Positions 1 to 6,308 of a DNA stretch of 23,306 nt are shown one piece after another. The DNA lies in assembly GCA_964489125.1 (NCBI GenBank), contig CAZAXY010000054.1, forward strand, positions 1 to 23,306, written 5' to 3'. This DNA comes from GYS-P2D sp964489125. Lineage in GTDB: Bacteria > Bacteroidota > Bacteroidia > Chitinophagales > Saprospiraceae. Made by a program: the position numbers and the translations under genes. Within the stretch, counting starts at the first letter, position 1, and every line of letters starts with the position of its first letter. The notes below the pieces were generated by a model. The model was given only the letters and a program-made list of their open reading frames with translations, ran no database searches and was not told the DNA's origin.

Positions 1-9
1 TGATATGAA

Positions 10-1008
10 TTAGTTAATAAGATCAGTAAGTTGTTCTGTGATGCGCTCGAGGATACTTTTATCCTCAGTGATTATCTCGACCGAAGTTGTCATATTGGGC
101 TTATAGGGTATCGCATGTTGATAGTCGGTAACTATTGATGATGGAAGATCTAAAGTGATGTCATAGTATCCTCCAGCTTCTGTTATAGTAGGGATTGCTG
201 CTATATCTGTGATTTCTGCGGTAATCACTCCATACTCCTTATATGGATAGTTGTCCAGTTTAATTATGCTCTTGGTACCTGGCCTAACTTTTCCGGATCC
301 TGCTATGGGGAGTTTTGACTTCAGAATCTTGCGATCTGATGACTCGGGTGGAATGACATAGGTAATATGCGTGCCAGCTGACAGCGTATATTTGGGTTCA
401 ATGTATTCTGCTAGTTCAATCGTACCATCTCCGTCGGATCTTACTACATGTTGATTGTACCAATTATCAATCTGCTCAGAAATCGTTACCAATAGCTGGT
501 TGATTCTAAATCTATAATTGCGTAAATCAGCTATACGTTGCTCAGCTATCTGCTGTGACTCAAGGTTTAGCTGTTCTACACGTATATTGTTCTGAACCTG
601 AGACTTCGTAGTTGTCTGAAGTTGACGCACAAATTGCTCATAGCTGCGTTCGGCATCTTCGAGCTCTACTTTAGCGATCAAGCCATCAGCATACAAGAGT
701 TTTGATCTTTCTAATGCGCTTAATGCAAGTTCCTGCTCGATATCGAAGTGTTTATTTTCAATATCTATTGTCCTGTTAAGAGCCGTGATATTCTCAAGTT
801 CATTATCAATGGTCTGAATCTGTTGGGATGAAGACTTATGACCACGTATCTCCTGATATTCGTTCAGTGATAACAGGAGTTGCGCATAATTACCTTGTAT
901 TGGACCTAATATGAGCTGATCCGTTAATACAGAATAGTTGTCACCTGAATGTCCGCGTATCCAATCTGCTAAATAATCTACATCAGCTCGCTCCGCAGTA
1001 GATCTCAA
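10..1008 (-). CDS. HlyD-family adaptor, C-terminal (periplasmic) fragment
   Basis: This is the 3' part of the interrupted adaptor gene. The open frame really begins at 1149, directly after the TAA, but the first usable start codon is the TTG at 1006-1008, so a separately initiated product would lack the first lipoyl half. The sequence is LLLRSTAERADVDYLADW, a long polar helical region rich in Gln and Glu as expected for the HlyD coiled-coil hairpin, then a second lipoyl/beta-barrel portion (LSAGTHITYVIPPESSDR, KVRPGTKSIIKLDNYPYKEYG) and a short C-terminal helix. It has no membrane anchor or signal peptide of its own, so by itself it should not reach the periplasm. It could be expressed only as a non-functional fragment, or joined to the upstream part if the stop is read through or is not real. 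Confidence 0.6.
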   Translation of the reverse strand: MRSTAERADVDYLADWIRGHSGDNYSVLTDQLILGPIQGNYAQLLLSLNEYQEIRGHKSSSQQIQTIDNELENITALNRTIDIENKHFDIEQELALSALERSKLLYADGLIAKVELEDAERSYEQFVRQLQTTTKSQVQNNIRVEQLNLESQQIAEQRIADLRNYRFRINQLLVTISEQIDNWYNQHVVRSDGDGTIELAEYIEPKYTLSAGTHITYVIPPESSDRKILKSKLPIAGSGKVRPGTKSIIKLDNYPYKEYGVITAEITDIAAIPTITEAGGYYDITLDLPSSIVTDYQHAIPYKPNMTTSVEIITEDKSILERITEQLTDLIN

Positions 1009-1149
1009 TAGTAGGATATCATCTCCTGGGGAAACGTATTGACCATTCGTAACATATAATTGCTCGATTATAGACTGAGATTGAGATACTATAGCAACAG
1101 GTGGTATCTCAGTTGTTATAAATCCCGTTGCGACTAATTTGTCAGGATA

Positions 1150-1686
1150 TTAGATGAGATGAGACATTCCTAATATGATCATTGTCACCAGAGCAAGAAT
1201 CGTTATCCCAGACCTCAACAACCATCCTGGAGGGTGACCGATAATATCTGAAATTGATTCTGATACCGGCGTTGTAAATACTTGTTCACCACTAATCTGT
1301 TGTAGCTCATTTAGAGGAGTCTCAACATTGTAGTCTACATCAACTGTATGGGCGTTAGTCTTACCTCCGAAGATTGATTGAGCAATGCGCTCTTGCAAGA
1401 GCACTGGATGATTTGGTTGATCTAAGAAATCTTGATTCAATTTGATGATATTTACCAAACCAAAGAGTTCATCATCATTATGATCGGTAATCTCTATGGC
1501 CAAAGACTCATGCTCAACATGAAAGTTGACTAATCTACATTCCCCCTGTTCCTCCAACACTTGAAATTCTTGATAATTGACCATCTTCATTTCATCATCC
1601 AATAGAGCTCTAAGCTTCAGATGTGATTTAGGCGGTGCCTTCTTGAGCATGATTGCTTGTAATATCAATGATTTCAGTTGACCCAT
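1150..1686 (-). CDS. HlyD-family adaptor, N-terminal fragment with unusual extension
   Basis: The predicted product is 178 residues, starts at an ATG 6 bp after the ABC exporter stop, and ends at the premature TAA. Residues from about 140 (EQVFTTPVSESISDII) through HPPGWLLRSG and the membrane helix at about 155-178 are the standard N-terminus of a Bacteroidota HlyD adaptor. Residues 1 to about 135 are not: they form an acidic, apparently soluble region (for example EITDHNDDELFGLV and KLNQDFLDQPNHPVLLQERI) that I do not recognise. HlyD adaptors usually have only a short cytoplasmic tail here, so this would be a cytoplasmic domain next to the exporter peptidase and ATPase. A product ending at the TAA would be a membrane-anchored stub without periplasmic part. 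Confidence 0.65.
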   Translation of the reverse strand: MGQLKSLILQAIMLKKAPPKSHLKLRALLDDEMKMVNYQEFQVLEEQGECRLVNFHVEHESLAIEITDHNDDELFGLVNIIKLNQDFLDQPNHPVLLQERIAQSIFGGKTNAHTVDVDYNVETPLNELQQISGEQVFTTPVSESISDIIGHPPGWLLRSGITILALVTMIILGMSHLI

Positions 1687-1692
1687 ATCTTA

Positions 1693-3879
1693 TTAATTAC
1701 CTAATTCTAATTGATTTTGTACTAATCTGAAGTAGTCCCCTCTTAGTGCTACGAGTTCCTCGTGCCTACCCTGCTCCACAATTCTTCCTTGATCGAGGAC
1801 TATAATCTGATCTGCATTCTTAACAGTGGATAGTCTGTGTGCCACAACAACAGCTGTTTTGCCCTCAAGAAACTTGTTGAGATTGTCCATGATCACCCGC
1901 TCATTATTGGCATCGAGTGCATTAGTTGCTTCATCAAAGAACAAAAACTCTGGATTCTTATATATCGCACGTGCTATGAGTAGGCGTTGCTTTTGGCCTT
2001 GACTAACTCCGTTTCCTTTGGAACCAATCATTGTGTTGAAACCTAGAGGTAAGGAATTGATATATTCCATGATGTTGGCTTGAGTAGCTGCTGCGATGAC
2101 TTTGGCGAAGTTGACTTGATCATCAGACTCTGCAATATTCTTAGCAATAGTATCCGAGAATATGAACCCCTCTTGCATAACAACACCACACTCTTGGCGC
2201 CATATCTTTTGATAGATATGTTCAAGTTGTGAATGACCGATTTTAATATTACCCGAAGTTGGCTGATAAAACCCCAACAATAACTTGATCAATGTCGTCT
2301 TGCCGCTTCCACTGGCTCCTACTATCGCTGTGGTCTTACCTCTTGGAATCGTCATGGTGACATCTGAAAGCACCTGATCGGAGATAGGTGTGTAGGAAAA
2401 ACTGAGATTATTAATTGATATATCACCTCCGGGGATGATATTTAATTTGGACTCGTCAATACTTTCTTCATTAGTGGATTGATGGATCTCAGAGAGACGC
2501 TCCATACTAATAGAAGCATCTTGTGCTGACCTCACAAACCCTACTAACTGTTGTAATGGACCATTGAGCTGACCAATGATATATTGTATGGCCAGCATAG
2601 CTCCCAAGGTTAATGCTCCGTCCAACACAGCTTTGGCCGCAATCACTGTAATCAGTATATCCTTAAGTTGTGTGATTCCTCTTGCTCCAGCATCCTGATA
2701 TTGAGATATCTTTAATGAAGCCATCTGTGTTCTGAATAGCTTAGCCTGAATATTTGCCCACTTCCATCGGTGCTTAAGCTCGCTACTTTGCAGCTTAATC
2801 TCAGGCATGCCCTGAATAATCTCAATAAGCGAATCTTGATTGTCTGACATCTGTTGAAATGCGCGATAGTCAATCTCTTTTCGCTTCTTAAGAAAGAATG
2901 CTACCCATAATACATAGCACACTGTGGCTACAATGAAAATCAGAAAAATCTGTGAGGAATAAAATCCTAAAACCGCTCCAAACACAATTAAGTTAAGTGT
3001 AGATAGCAAGACTGACAGGGTAGACTGAGTCATGAATGATTCTATCCTCTTGTGATCACCGATACGCTGAAGGAGATCGCCTGTATTCTTACTATCGAAG
3101 AATCCCAGAGGCAATCTCATCAGTTTAATGAGAAAGTCTGAGATCAGATTAACATTGACTCTTACACTGATGTGCAGCAATATCCAGCTCTGGATAAACT
3201 GAGTAAAGATCTGACCAAAGAACAACATCAGCTGTCCGGCCAGGATGATATAGATGAAATTCAGATCCTTAGTTTCAATACCGATGTCGACAAGGCTCTG
3301 AGTGAGGAATGGGAAGATTAGCTGAAAGACGGTACCAAGTAATAAGCCTATAACAAGCTGGACAATTAAGCCTCGATGAGGCCTAATGTACTGAGTGAGA
3401 TATGAAAAGCCCATCTTAGACCCTTCTATACCATCCTCATTATAAAACTCTGGAGTTGTCTCCAACAATAATGCTATCCCCGTATCTCCTGATGATATCC
3501 AAGAGTTAGCGAATATATCCAAAGGCAACTTATGCTTACCAGATGCTGGATCAGATACCCAGGCATATTTTTTATTGATCTTATATAAAGTGACAAAATG
3601 ATTCTGGTTCCAATGAAGGACGGTTGGTAGAGGGGCATTTTGCAAGCTGGGAGCGTCTTTTTCTGCATTTATTGGAATTTTAACCGCCAGAGTCCTAAAT
3701 CCAATCAATTCTGCGGCTTCACTGATACCTTTCAGGCTCACTCCTGCCCTATCGATGTAACACTTCTCTCTCAAGAACGGGAGAGAATAAGATTTCCCAT
3801 ACCATTTGGACACCATGCGCAAGCATGTCGGCCCACAGTCCATAGAGTCCAACTGTTTGTAGAATGGAAAGCTCTTCAT
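1693..3879 (-). CDS. Peptidase-containing ABC exporter (C39 peptidase, PCAT)
   Basis: This 728-residue inner-membrane exporter would cleave double-glycine-type leaders and export the peptide with the HlyD adaptor and an outer-membrane factor. The C39 peptidase occupies about residues 1-125, with oxyanion Gln9 and Cys15 in QLDSMDCGPTC, His94 in NHFVTLY and Asp110 in VSDPASG. An ABC transmembrane domain (about 170-430) and nucleotide-binding domain follow: Walker A GASGSGKTT at 521, signature SQGQKQR at 626, Walker B FLFFDEATNALD with Glu650, and His681 in VVAHRLS. The SQGQ signature is a common Bacteroidota variant. The frame is open up to a GTG at 3963, but ATG 3879 gives the usual MKSFPFYKQLDSMDCG start, so I chose it. 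No precursor peptide with a GG leader is visible nearby. Family certain; substrate unknown. Confidence 0.92.
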   Translation of the reverse strand: MKSFPFYKQLDSMDCGPTCLRMVSKWYGKSYSLPFLREKCYIDRAGVSLKGISEAAELIGFRTLAVKIPINAEKDAPSLQNAPLPTVLHWNQNHFVTLYKINKKYAWVSDPASGKHKLPLDIFANSWISSGDTGIALLLETTPEFYNEDGIEGSKMGFSYLTQYIRPHRGLIVQLVIGLLLGTVFQLIFPFLTQSLVDIGIETKDLNFIYIILAGQLMLFFGQIFTQFIQSWILLHISVRVNVNLISDFLIKLMRLPLGFFDSKNTGDLLQRIGDHKRIESFMTQSTLSVLLSTLNLIVFGAVLGFYSSQIFLIFIVATVCYVLWVAFFLKKRKEIDYRAFQQMSDNQDSLIEIIQGMPEIKLQSSELKHRWKWANIQAKLFRTQMASLKISQYQDAGARGITQLKDILITVIAAKAVLDGALTLGAMLAIQYIIGQLNGPLQQLVGFVRSAQDASISMERLSEIHQSTNEESIDESKLNIIPGGDISINNLSFSYTPISDQVLSDVTMTIPRGKTTAIVGASGSGKTTLIKLLLGFYQPTSGNIKIGHSQLEHIYQKIWRQECGVVMQEGFIFSDTIAKNIAESDDQVNFAKVIAAATQANIMEYINSLPLGFNTMIGSKGNGVSQGQKQRLLIARAIYKNPEFLFFDEATNALDANNERVIMDNLNKFLEGKTAVVVAHRLSTVKNADQIIVLDQGRIVEQGRHEELVALRGDYFRLVQNQLELGN

Positions 3880-4120
3880 ACCAATTACTTTACACGTATG
3901 TTTAGTTAAAGTATGGTGTGATCGCTTTGTTATGAGATGGAAAGGAAGTGTTAAGATGAACACCCAACTCCAGCTCTATCTGCTGTTTAGTTTTGAAATG
4001 ATTTTGATCCATGCATAAAAATTTTAGTAGAATCATTTATATCTATGATTCCAGATTATTGATAAATGGTGCTGCATAATTGCACCGTATCCTAAAATTT
4101 TTATTAGTTAAACTCTGTAC

Positions 4121-4151
4121 GAAAAGTAGAAAAATATTTCAATTGATTCAA
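4121..4151 (-). promoter_or_regulatory. Weak candidate promoter for the exporter operon
   Basis: On the minus strand a TTG (4149-4151) is separated by 20 bases from TACTTTTC (4121-4128). This resembles the Bacteroidota TTG / TAnnTTTG promoter with one mismatch in the -7 element. It is about 240 bases upstream of the chosen ATG, which is long, so the assignment is tentative. Confidence 0.2.
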
Positions 4152-4209
4152 GTTTCAATGTTTTAACATTTGTTAACACTCAATTATAACGAACTTTAAA
4201 TTTGACTGC

Positions 4210-4296
4210 TCAATCATATGGAGTGTCGTAATGTTCATCTAAAAGTTGGACGCCAGAACCGAACGCTATAAATGAGGAGCATATTATTGCTTCCAT
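4210..4296 (-). other. Doubtful 28-codon ORF or gene remnant
   Basis: An ATG at 4296 opens a 28-residue frame (MEAIICSSFIAFGSG, then VQLLDEHYDTPYD). The same frame stays open upstream for more than 20 further codons into the 85 bp hairpin repeat, without a better start. There is no Shine-Dalgarno sequence and I recognise no relative. It may be a chance frame, a remnant, or a tiny protein; it does not look like a double-glycine leader peptide. Confidence 0.12.
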
Positions 4297-4350
4297 TAGG
4301 AAACAATTATAACTGAGATATTCTAAATCTATGTATCTGTCATTGATGCA

Positions 4351-4435
4351 ATATGTCGCTCCGCTGGAGTCCTTGATTATGCACCACTATGTGGCTATTG
4401 AGATGTAGCTCCGCTGGAGCTGTTTGTACATTTTC
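4351..4435 (+). repeat. 85 bp hairpin repeat, left copy (next to hipA)
   Basis: This segment aligns without gaps to 6058-6142. It holds two GCTCC/GGAGC hairpins: GCTCC-GCT-GGAG near 4358-4370 and a perfect AGCTCC-GCT-GGAGCT at 4407-4421, separated by a conserved spacer (CTATGTGGCTATTGAGATGT), and ends in TACATTTTC. Two head-to-tail hairpins in one unit resemble REP/BIME-type interspersed elements. It lies just downstream of the hipA stop and could also serve as a transcription end point, though no T-run follows. Confidence 0.8.
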
Positions 4436-4443
4436 CCTACTAT

Positions 4444-5673
4444 TTAATCTCTGAGTTCTTCAAACTTGGCTTGAATTCTTTTTATTGATTCTTTCCTAAC
4501 TTCTGATTCTTTTGCAATTGTTGGCCATATAGATATAGCGTCTTGTACTTGTTCTATCAGCTCATTGGGTCTGTTAATACTAAACTCTTCAGCTAATTCC
4601 GTTAGGTGTTTCCGTCCTGGACGAGCTCCTTCTCCAGCTACTCTAGTACTGTGCTCGTCAATACCTGCTGAAGAGTATGTTAGATCATATGCAGGTGCTA
4701 AAGTCCAGTGTCCATAATGATCCATGAGCCATGAGAAGTTTTTGGAATGATCGTCCCTATTATGACTATATACATTAAAAGCAGCCAAGCGCAATACTGT
4801 TTTACGGGCTGAGGCCGTCTTTTCAAGTCTATAGGCTGTATCCATGATATGACCATAGTCAATACTGCTTAAGCGAAAATTGTCATGCATCAATCCTGCC
4901 ATTGAGTGCATGTGTATTCGATCATTTTTCATTCTATCAAAGCGCTTGGTTGCAAACACTTGTAAGCCTTTCGAGCTTTCCAATAATTTACATTCACTCA
5001 TTGATATTCCAGCTTTCTGAGCCATTTTGGAATAAGCATATTCAATATTGGCAATATCAATGGGATCTTCGGAGCCAGGGAACTTTATGATCCAGTGTTC
5101 GAAATTGTCTGGAAGAATATTATAGCCATGTATAAGTTCATCAGTCGCTGAATTATAGCCCACGTTGGCTTTGGGTCTTGCTCCACCAGAAGATCCCCCT
5201 AACTGCATCAGTTCTTCAATTACTTCAGTGCTCGATCCATAATACACTTCATCCATTGCAGTTTTTAATCTATCAATATTTAGAACATCGCTAAATTCAA
5301 GTTCTTCTATAAAAGCAGGACGATAGATGAGCGCACCTTTGCCAGTATCACCTATATAAGCCAGTTGATCTAAGATATTTATGTCGTTCAGTGAAAGTCC
5401 TTTCTTTTCTAATGCACGGTTTAACAACAACATACCCCATCCATCGGGGAGCGAATCATCGAAGACTCCAAAGATCCCGTGAAAAGGAGTTGGCTCAGAA
5501 AATTGAATGTCTTTATTATGCCTCAGCTTAAAAGGAGATAGGTTCAAGCCCTTACTTAAGAACTCATCGTCGTACTTAAAATAGATTCTTCTATTATCCA
5601 ATATTAACCTCCCGACTCGGATCTCCTCAGCCGAAAACTGAATAAAAACATTGATTTGTTTGCTGCCGCTCAC
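4444..5673 (-). CDS. hipA: HipA-family serine/threonine kinase toxin
   Basis: The 409-residue protein matches the HipA family, toxins that phosphorylate a cellular protein (glutamyl-tRNA synthetase in E. coli) and cause growth arrest. The N-terminal HipA domain spans about residues 1-125 (VFDDSLPDGWG, IGDTGKGAL). A Gly-rich loop LGGSSGGARPKA is at 158-169, with lysine K197 in WIIKFPG. The catalytic motif NRDDHSKN at 305-312 gives D307 and N312, and a metal-binding Asp330 lies in LAPAYDLT. All key residues are present, so it should be active. The start is a GTG with GGAG almost adjacent; no ATG candidate exists nearby. It lies 10 bp downstream of hipB, the classical antitoxin-first order. Direct repeats bracket the pair. 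The real cellular target cannot be told from sequence. Confidence 0.93.
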   Translation of the reverse strand: MSGSKQINVFIQFSAEEIRVGRLILDNRRIYFKYDDEFLSKGLNLSPFKLRHNKDIQFSEPTPFHGIFGVFDDSLPDGWGMLLLNRALEKKGLSLNDINILDQLAYIGDTGKGALIYRPAFIEELEFSDVLNIDRLKTAMDEVYYGSSTEVIEELMQLGGSSGGARPKANVGYNSATDELIHGYNILPDNFEHWIIKFPGSEDPIDIANIEYAYSKMAQKAGISMSECKLLESSKGLQVFATKRFDRMKNDRIHMHSMAGLMHDNFRLSSIDYGHIMDTAYRLEKTASARKTVLRLAAFNVYSHNRDDHSKNFSWLMDHYGHWTLAPAYDLTYSSAGIDEHSTRVAGEGARPGRKHLTELAEEFSINRPNELIEQVQDAISIWPTIAKESEVRKESIKRIQAKFEELRD

Positions 5674-5683
5674 TCCAGAATCT

Positions 5684-5962
5684 TTACTTGGATGAAAATA
5701 ATCCCTCTAAGCGTTTAGTGTCTTGTGACAAGAAGAGAGACTCAAACTCATGCAGTCTATCGAGCGCCTCGGCAATCTTCAGCAGAGATTCAAATGATAT
5801 TTTTCCAAATCGTTCAAATCTCTTGATACTTCCATGTGATACTCCCGATTTCTCGGCTAAATCCAATTGCGTCAACTTCAATTCCTTTCTGAGAATCGCC
5901 ACATTCTGAGCAGTAGACTTAAGAATATCAGATGGCACTTTAACTATACTGTACTTACCCAT
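5684..5962 (-). CDS. hipB: HipB-like Xre-family antitoxin and repressor
   Basis: The product is a 92-residue DNA-binding protein. A helix-turn-helix of the Xre/Cro type covers about residues 22-70 (LRKELKLTQLDLAEKSGVSH, then a recognition helix GSIKRFERFG, then SFESLLKIAEALD). It should bind the HipA toxin downstream and repress the operon. The frame extends to a TTG at 5983, but the ATG at 5960-5962 gives MGKYSIVKVPSDI and is the natural start. That start codon lies at the edge of the first of two operator-like repeats, which fits autorepression. The C-terminal tail (SQDTKRLEGLFSSK) may be the flexible degron typical of HipB proteins (inference). Confidence 0.9.
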   Translation of the reverse strand: MGKYSIVKVPSDILKSTAQNVAILRKELKLTQLDLAEKSGVSHGSIKRFERFGKISFESLLKIAEALDRLHEFESLFLSQDTKRLEGLFSSK

Positions 5963-5983
5963 AATAGATAATATATTATTCAA
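5961..5983 (-). promoter_or_regulatory. Putative HipB operator, proximal site O1
   Basis: The 23 bp element starts with ATAATAGATAATAT and ends in TATTCAA on the plus strand. It contains the perfect 12 bp palindrome ATAATATATTAT and overlaps the hipB start codon. It matches the site at 6001-6023 at 22 of 23 positions. HipB-type repressors bind such palindromic operators in front of their own gene; binding here is inferred. Confidence 0.55.
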
Positions 5984-6000
5984 TAATACAATTAATTGAT

Positions 6001-6023
6001 ATAATAGATAATATTTTATTCAA
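6001..6023 (-). promoter_or_regulatory. Putative HipB operator, distal site O2
   Basis: This is the second copy of the 23 bp element, exactly 40 bp from O1, with one changed base in the palindrome centre (ATAATATTTTAT). It overlaps by 3 bases a promoter-like TACTATTTG on the minus strand (6021-6029), which has a TTG 21 bases upstream (6051-6053). Repressor bound here would block that promoter. Function is inferred from position and repetition. Confidence 0.5.
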
Positions 6024-6057
6024 ATAGTACAGTAAGCGATATCCCTATAACAATTTT

Positions 6058-6142
6058 ATATGCCGCTCCGCTGGAGCTTTTGATTTTGCGCCATGATGTG
6101 GCTATTGATATGTAGCTCCGCTAGAGCTATTTATACATTTTC
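6058..6142 (+). repeat. 85 bp hairpin repeat, right copy (upstream of hipB)
   Basis: This is a gap-free direct copy of 4351-4435, with a hairpin GCTCC-GCT-GGAGC near 6065-6077, the spacer GATGTGGCTATTGATATGT, and a second hairpin with one mismatch (AGCTCC-GCT-AGAGCT). The copies differ at scattered positions, so duplication or insertion is not very recent. With the left copy it encloses hipBA and its operators. Confidence 0.8.
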
Positions 6143-6231
6143 GATCTAAAATAATCCATAACATCGATCCGGTGCCCTAGCGATAATGAAGAGATTAAGC
6201 TCATTCAGGCTTTATGAAAAACGTTCTCTCC

Positions 6232-6246
6232 CGCTCCATAGGAGCG
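6232..6246. repeat. Short hairpin CGCTCC-ATA-GGAGCG
   Basis: A perfect 6 bp stem with a 3-base loop lies in the 325-base gap between hipB and the molybdopterin oxidoreductase. It shares the GCTCC/GGAGC stem of the 85 bp repeat but has another loop and no repeat spacer. It may be a degenerate family member, or part of a transcription end for the oxidoreductase. No T-run is present. Confidence 0.55.
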
Positions 6247-6283
6247 CCATTTCAATAGCATATACATAGGCAGCGATCAGGAA

Positions 6284-6296
6284 GCTCCAGAGGAGC
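6284..6296. repeat. Short hairpin GCTCC-AGA-GGAGC
   Basis: A perfect 5 bp stem and 3-base loop, 12 bases downstream of the oxidoreductase stop. It is the second solitary GCTCC/GGAGC hairpin in this gap and could mark the 3' end of the oxidoreductase transcript. It lacks the T-run of a standard intrinsic terminator. Confidence 0.5.
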
Positions 6297-6308
6297 GACC
6301 ATATCTCT

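Larger units (their letters stand above)
10..1686 (-). pseudogene. HlyD-family secretion adaptor interrupted by an in-frame TAA
   Basis: Read on the minus strand, one frame runs from the ATG at 1686 to the stop at 10-12 and codes for one HlyD (membrane fusion protein) homologue, except for a single TAA at 1150-1152. Codons upstream of the TAA end in the membrane helix (GMSHLI). Codons downstream resume at once with YPDKLVATGFITT, the usual start of the periplasmic part, and continue through a lipoyl half (YVTNGQYVSPGDDILLL). There is no frameshift. In Bacteroidota homologues the helix is commonly followed by a Lys before YPD, so AAA to TAA is the simplest explanation (inference from family memory). 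The gene follows the ABC exporter by 6 bp and would be its adaptor. Readthrough or an assembly error cannot be excluded. Confidence 0.75.
3880..4443. other. Gene-poor intergenic stretch upstream of the exporter
   Basis: About 560 bases of AT-rich DNA lie between the exporter start and the hipA stop. I see one copy of the 85 bp hairpin repeat, a weak promoter candidate for the exporter, a 28-codon ORF of doubtful status and a short imperfect inverted repeat near 4159-4178 (TTAACATTTGTTAA core). There is no convincing protein gene and no RNA gene. The exporter would have a 5' leader of over 200 bases if the promoter candidate is right. Confidence 0.6.

Noticed and set aside
1150..1170. Frameshift by slippage in the GATGA GATGA GA direct repeat as cause of the split HlyD gene
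   Set aside because: Both halves are in the same reading frame, so a 5-base slippage would not explain the break; a single nonsense codon does.
3640..3909. 89-residue plus-strand ORF
   Set aside because: It lies fully antisense to the C39 peptidase domain, whose catalytic motifs are intact; composition is not protein-like.
4170..4204. Plus-strand TTG and TAAATTTG as a promoter
   Set aside because: Spacing is 24 bases and no plus-strand gene follows before the hipA stop; an unknown RNA cannot be excluded but nothing supports it.
4351..6142. IS element or composite transposon around hipBA
   Set aside because: The flanking repeats are 85 bp hairpin elements without transposase gene or terminal inverted repeats, so only a direct-repeat cassette is claimed.
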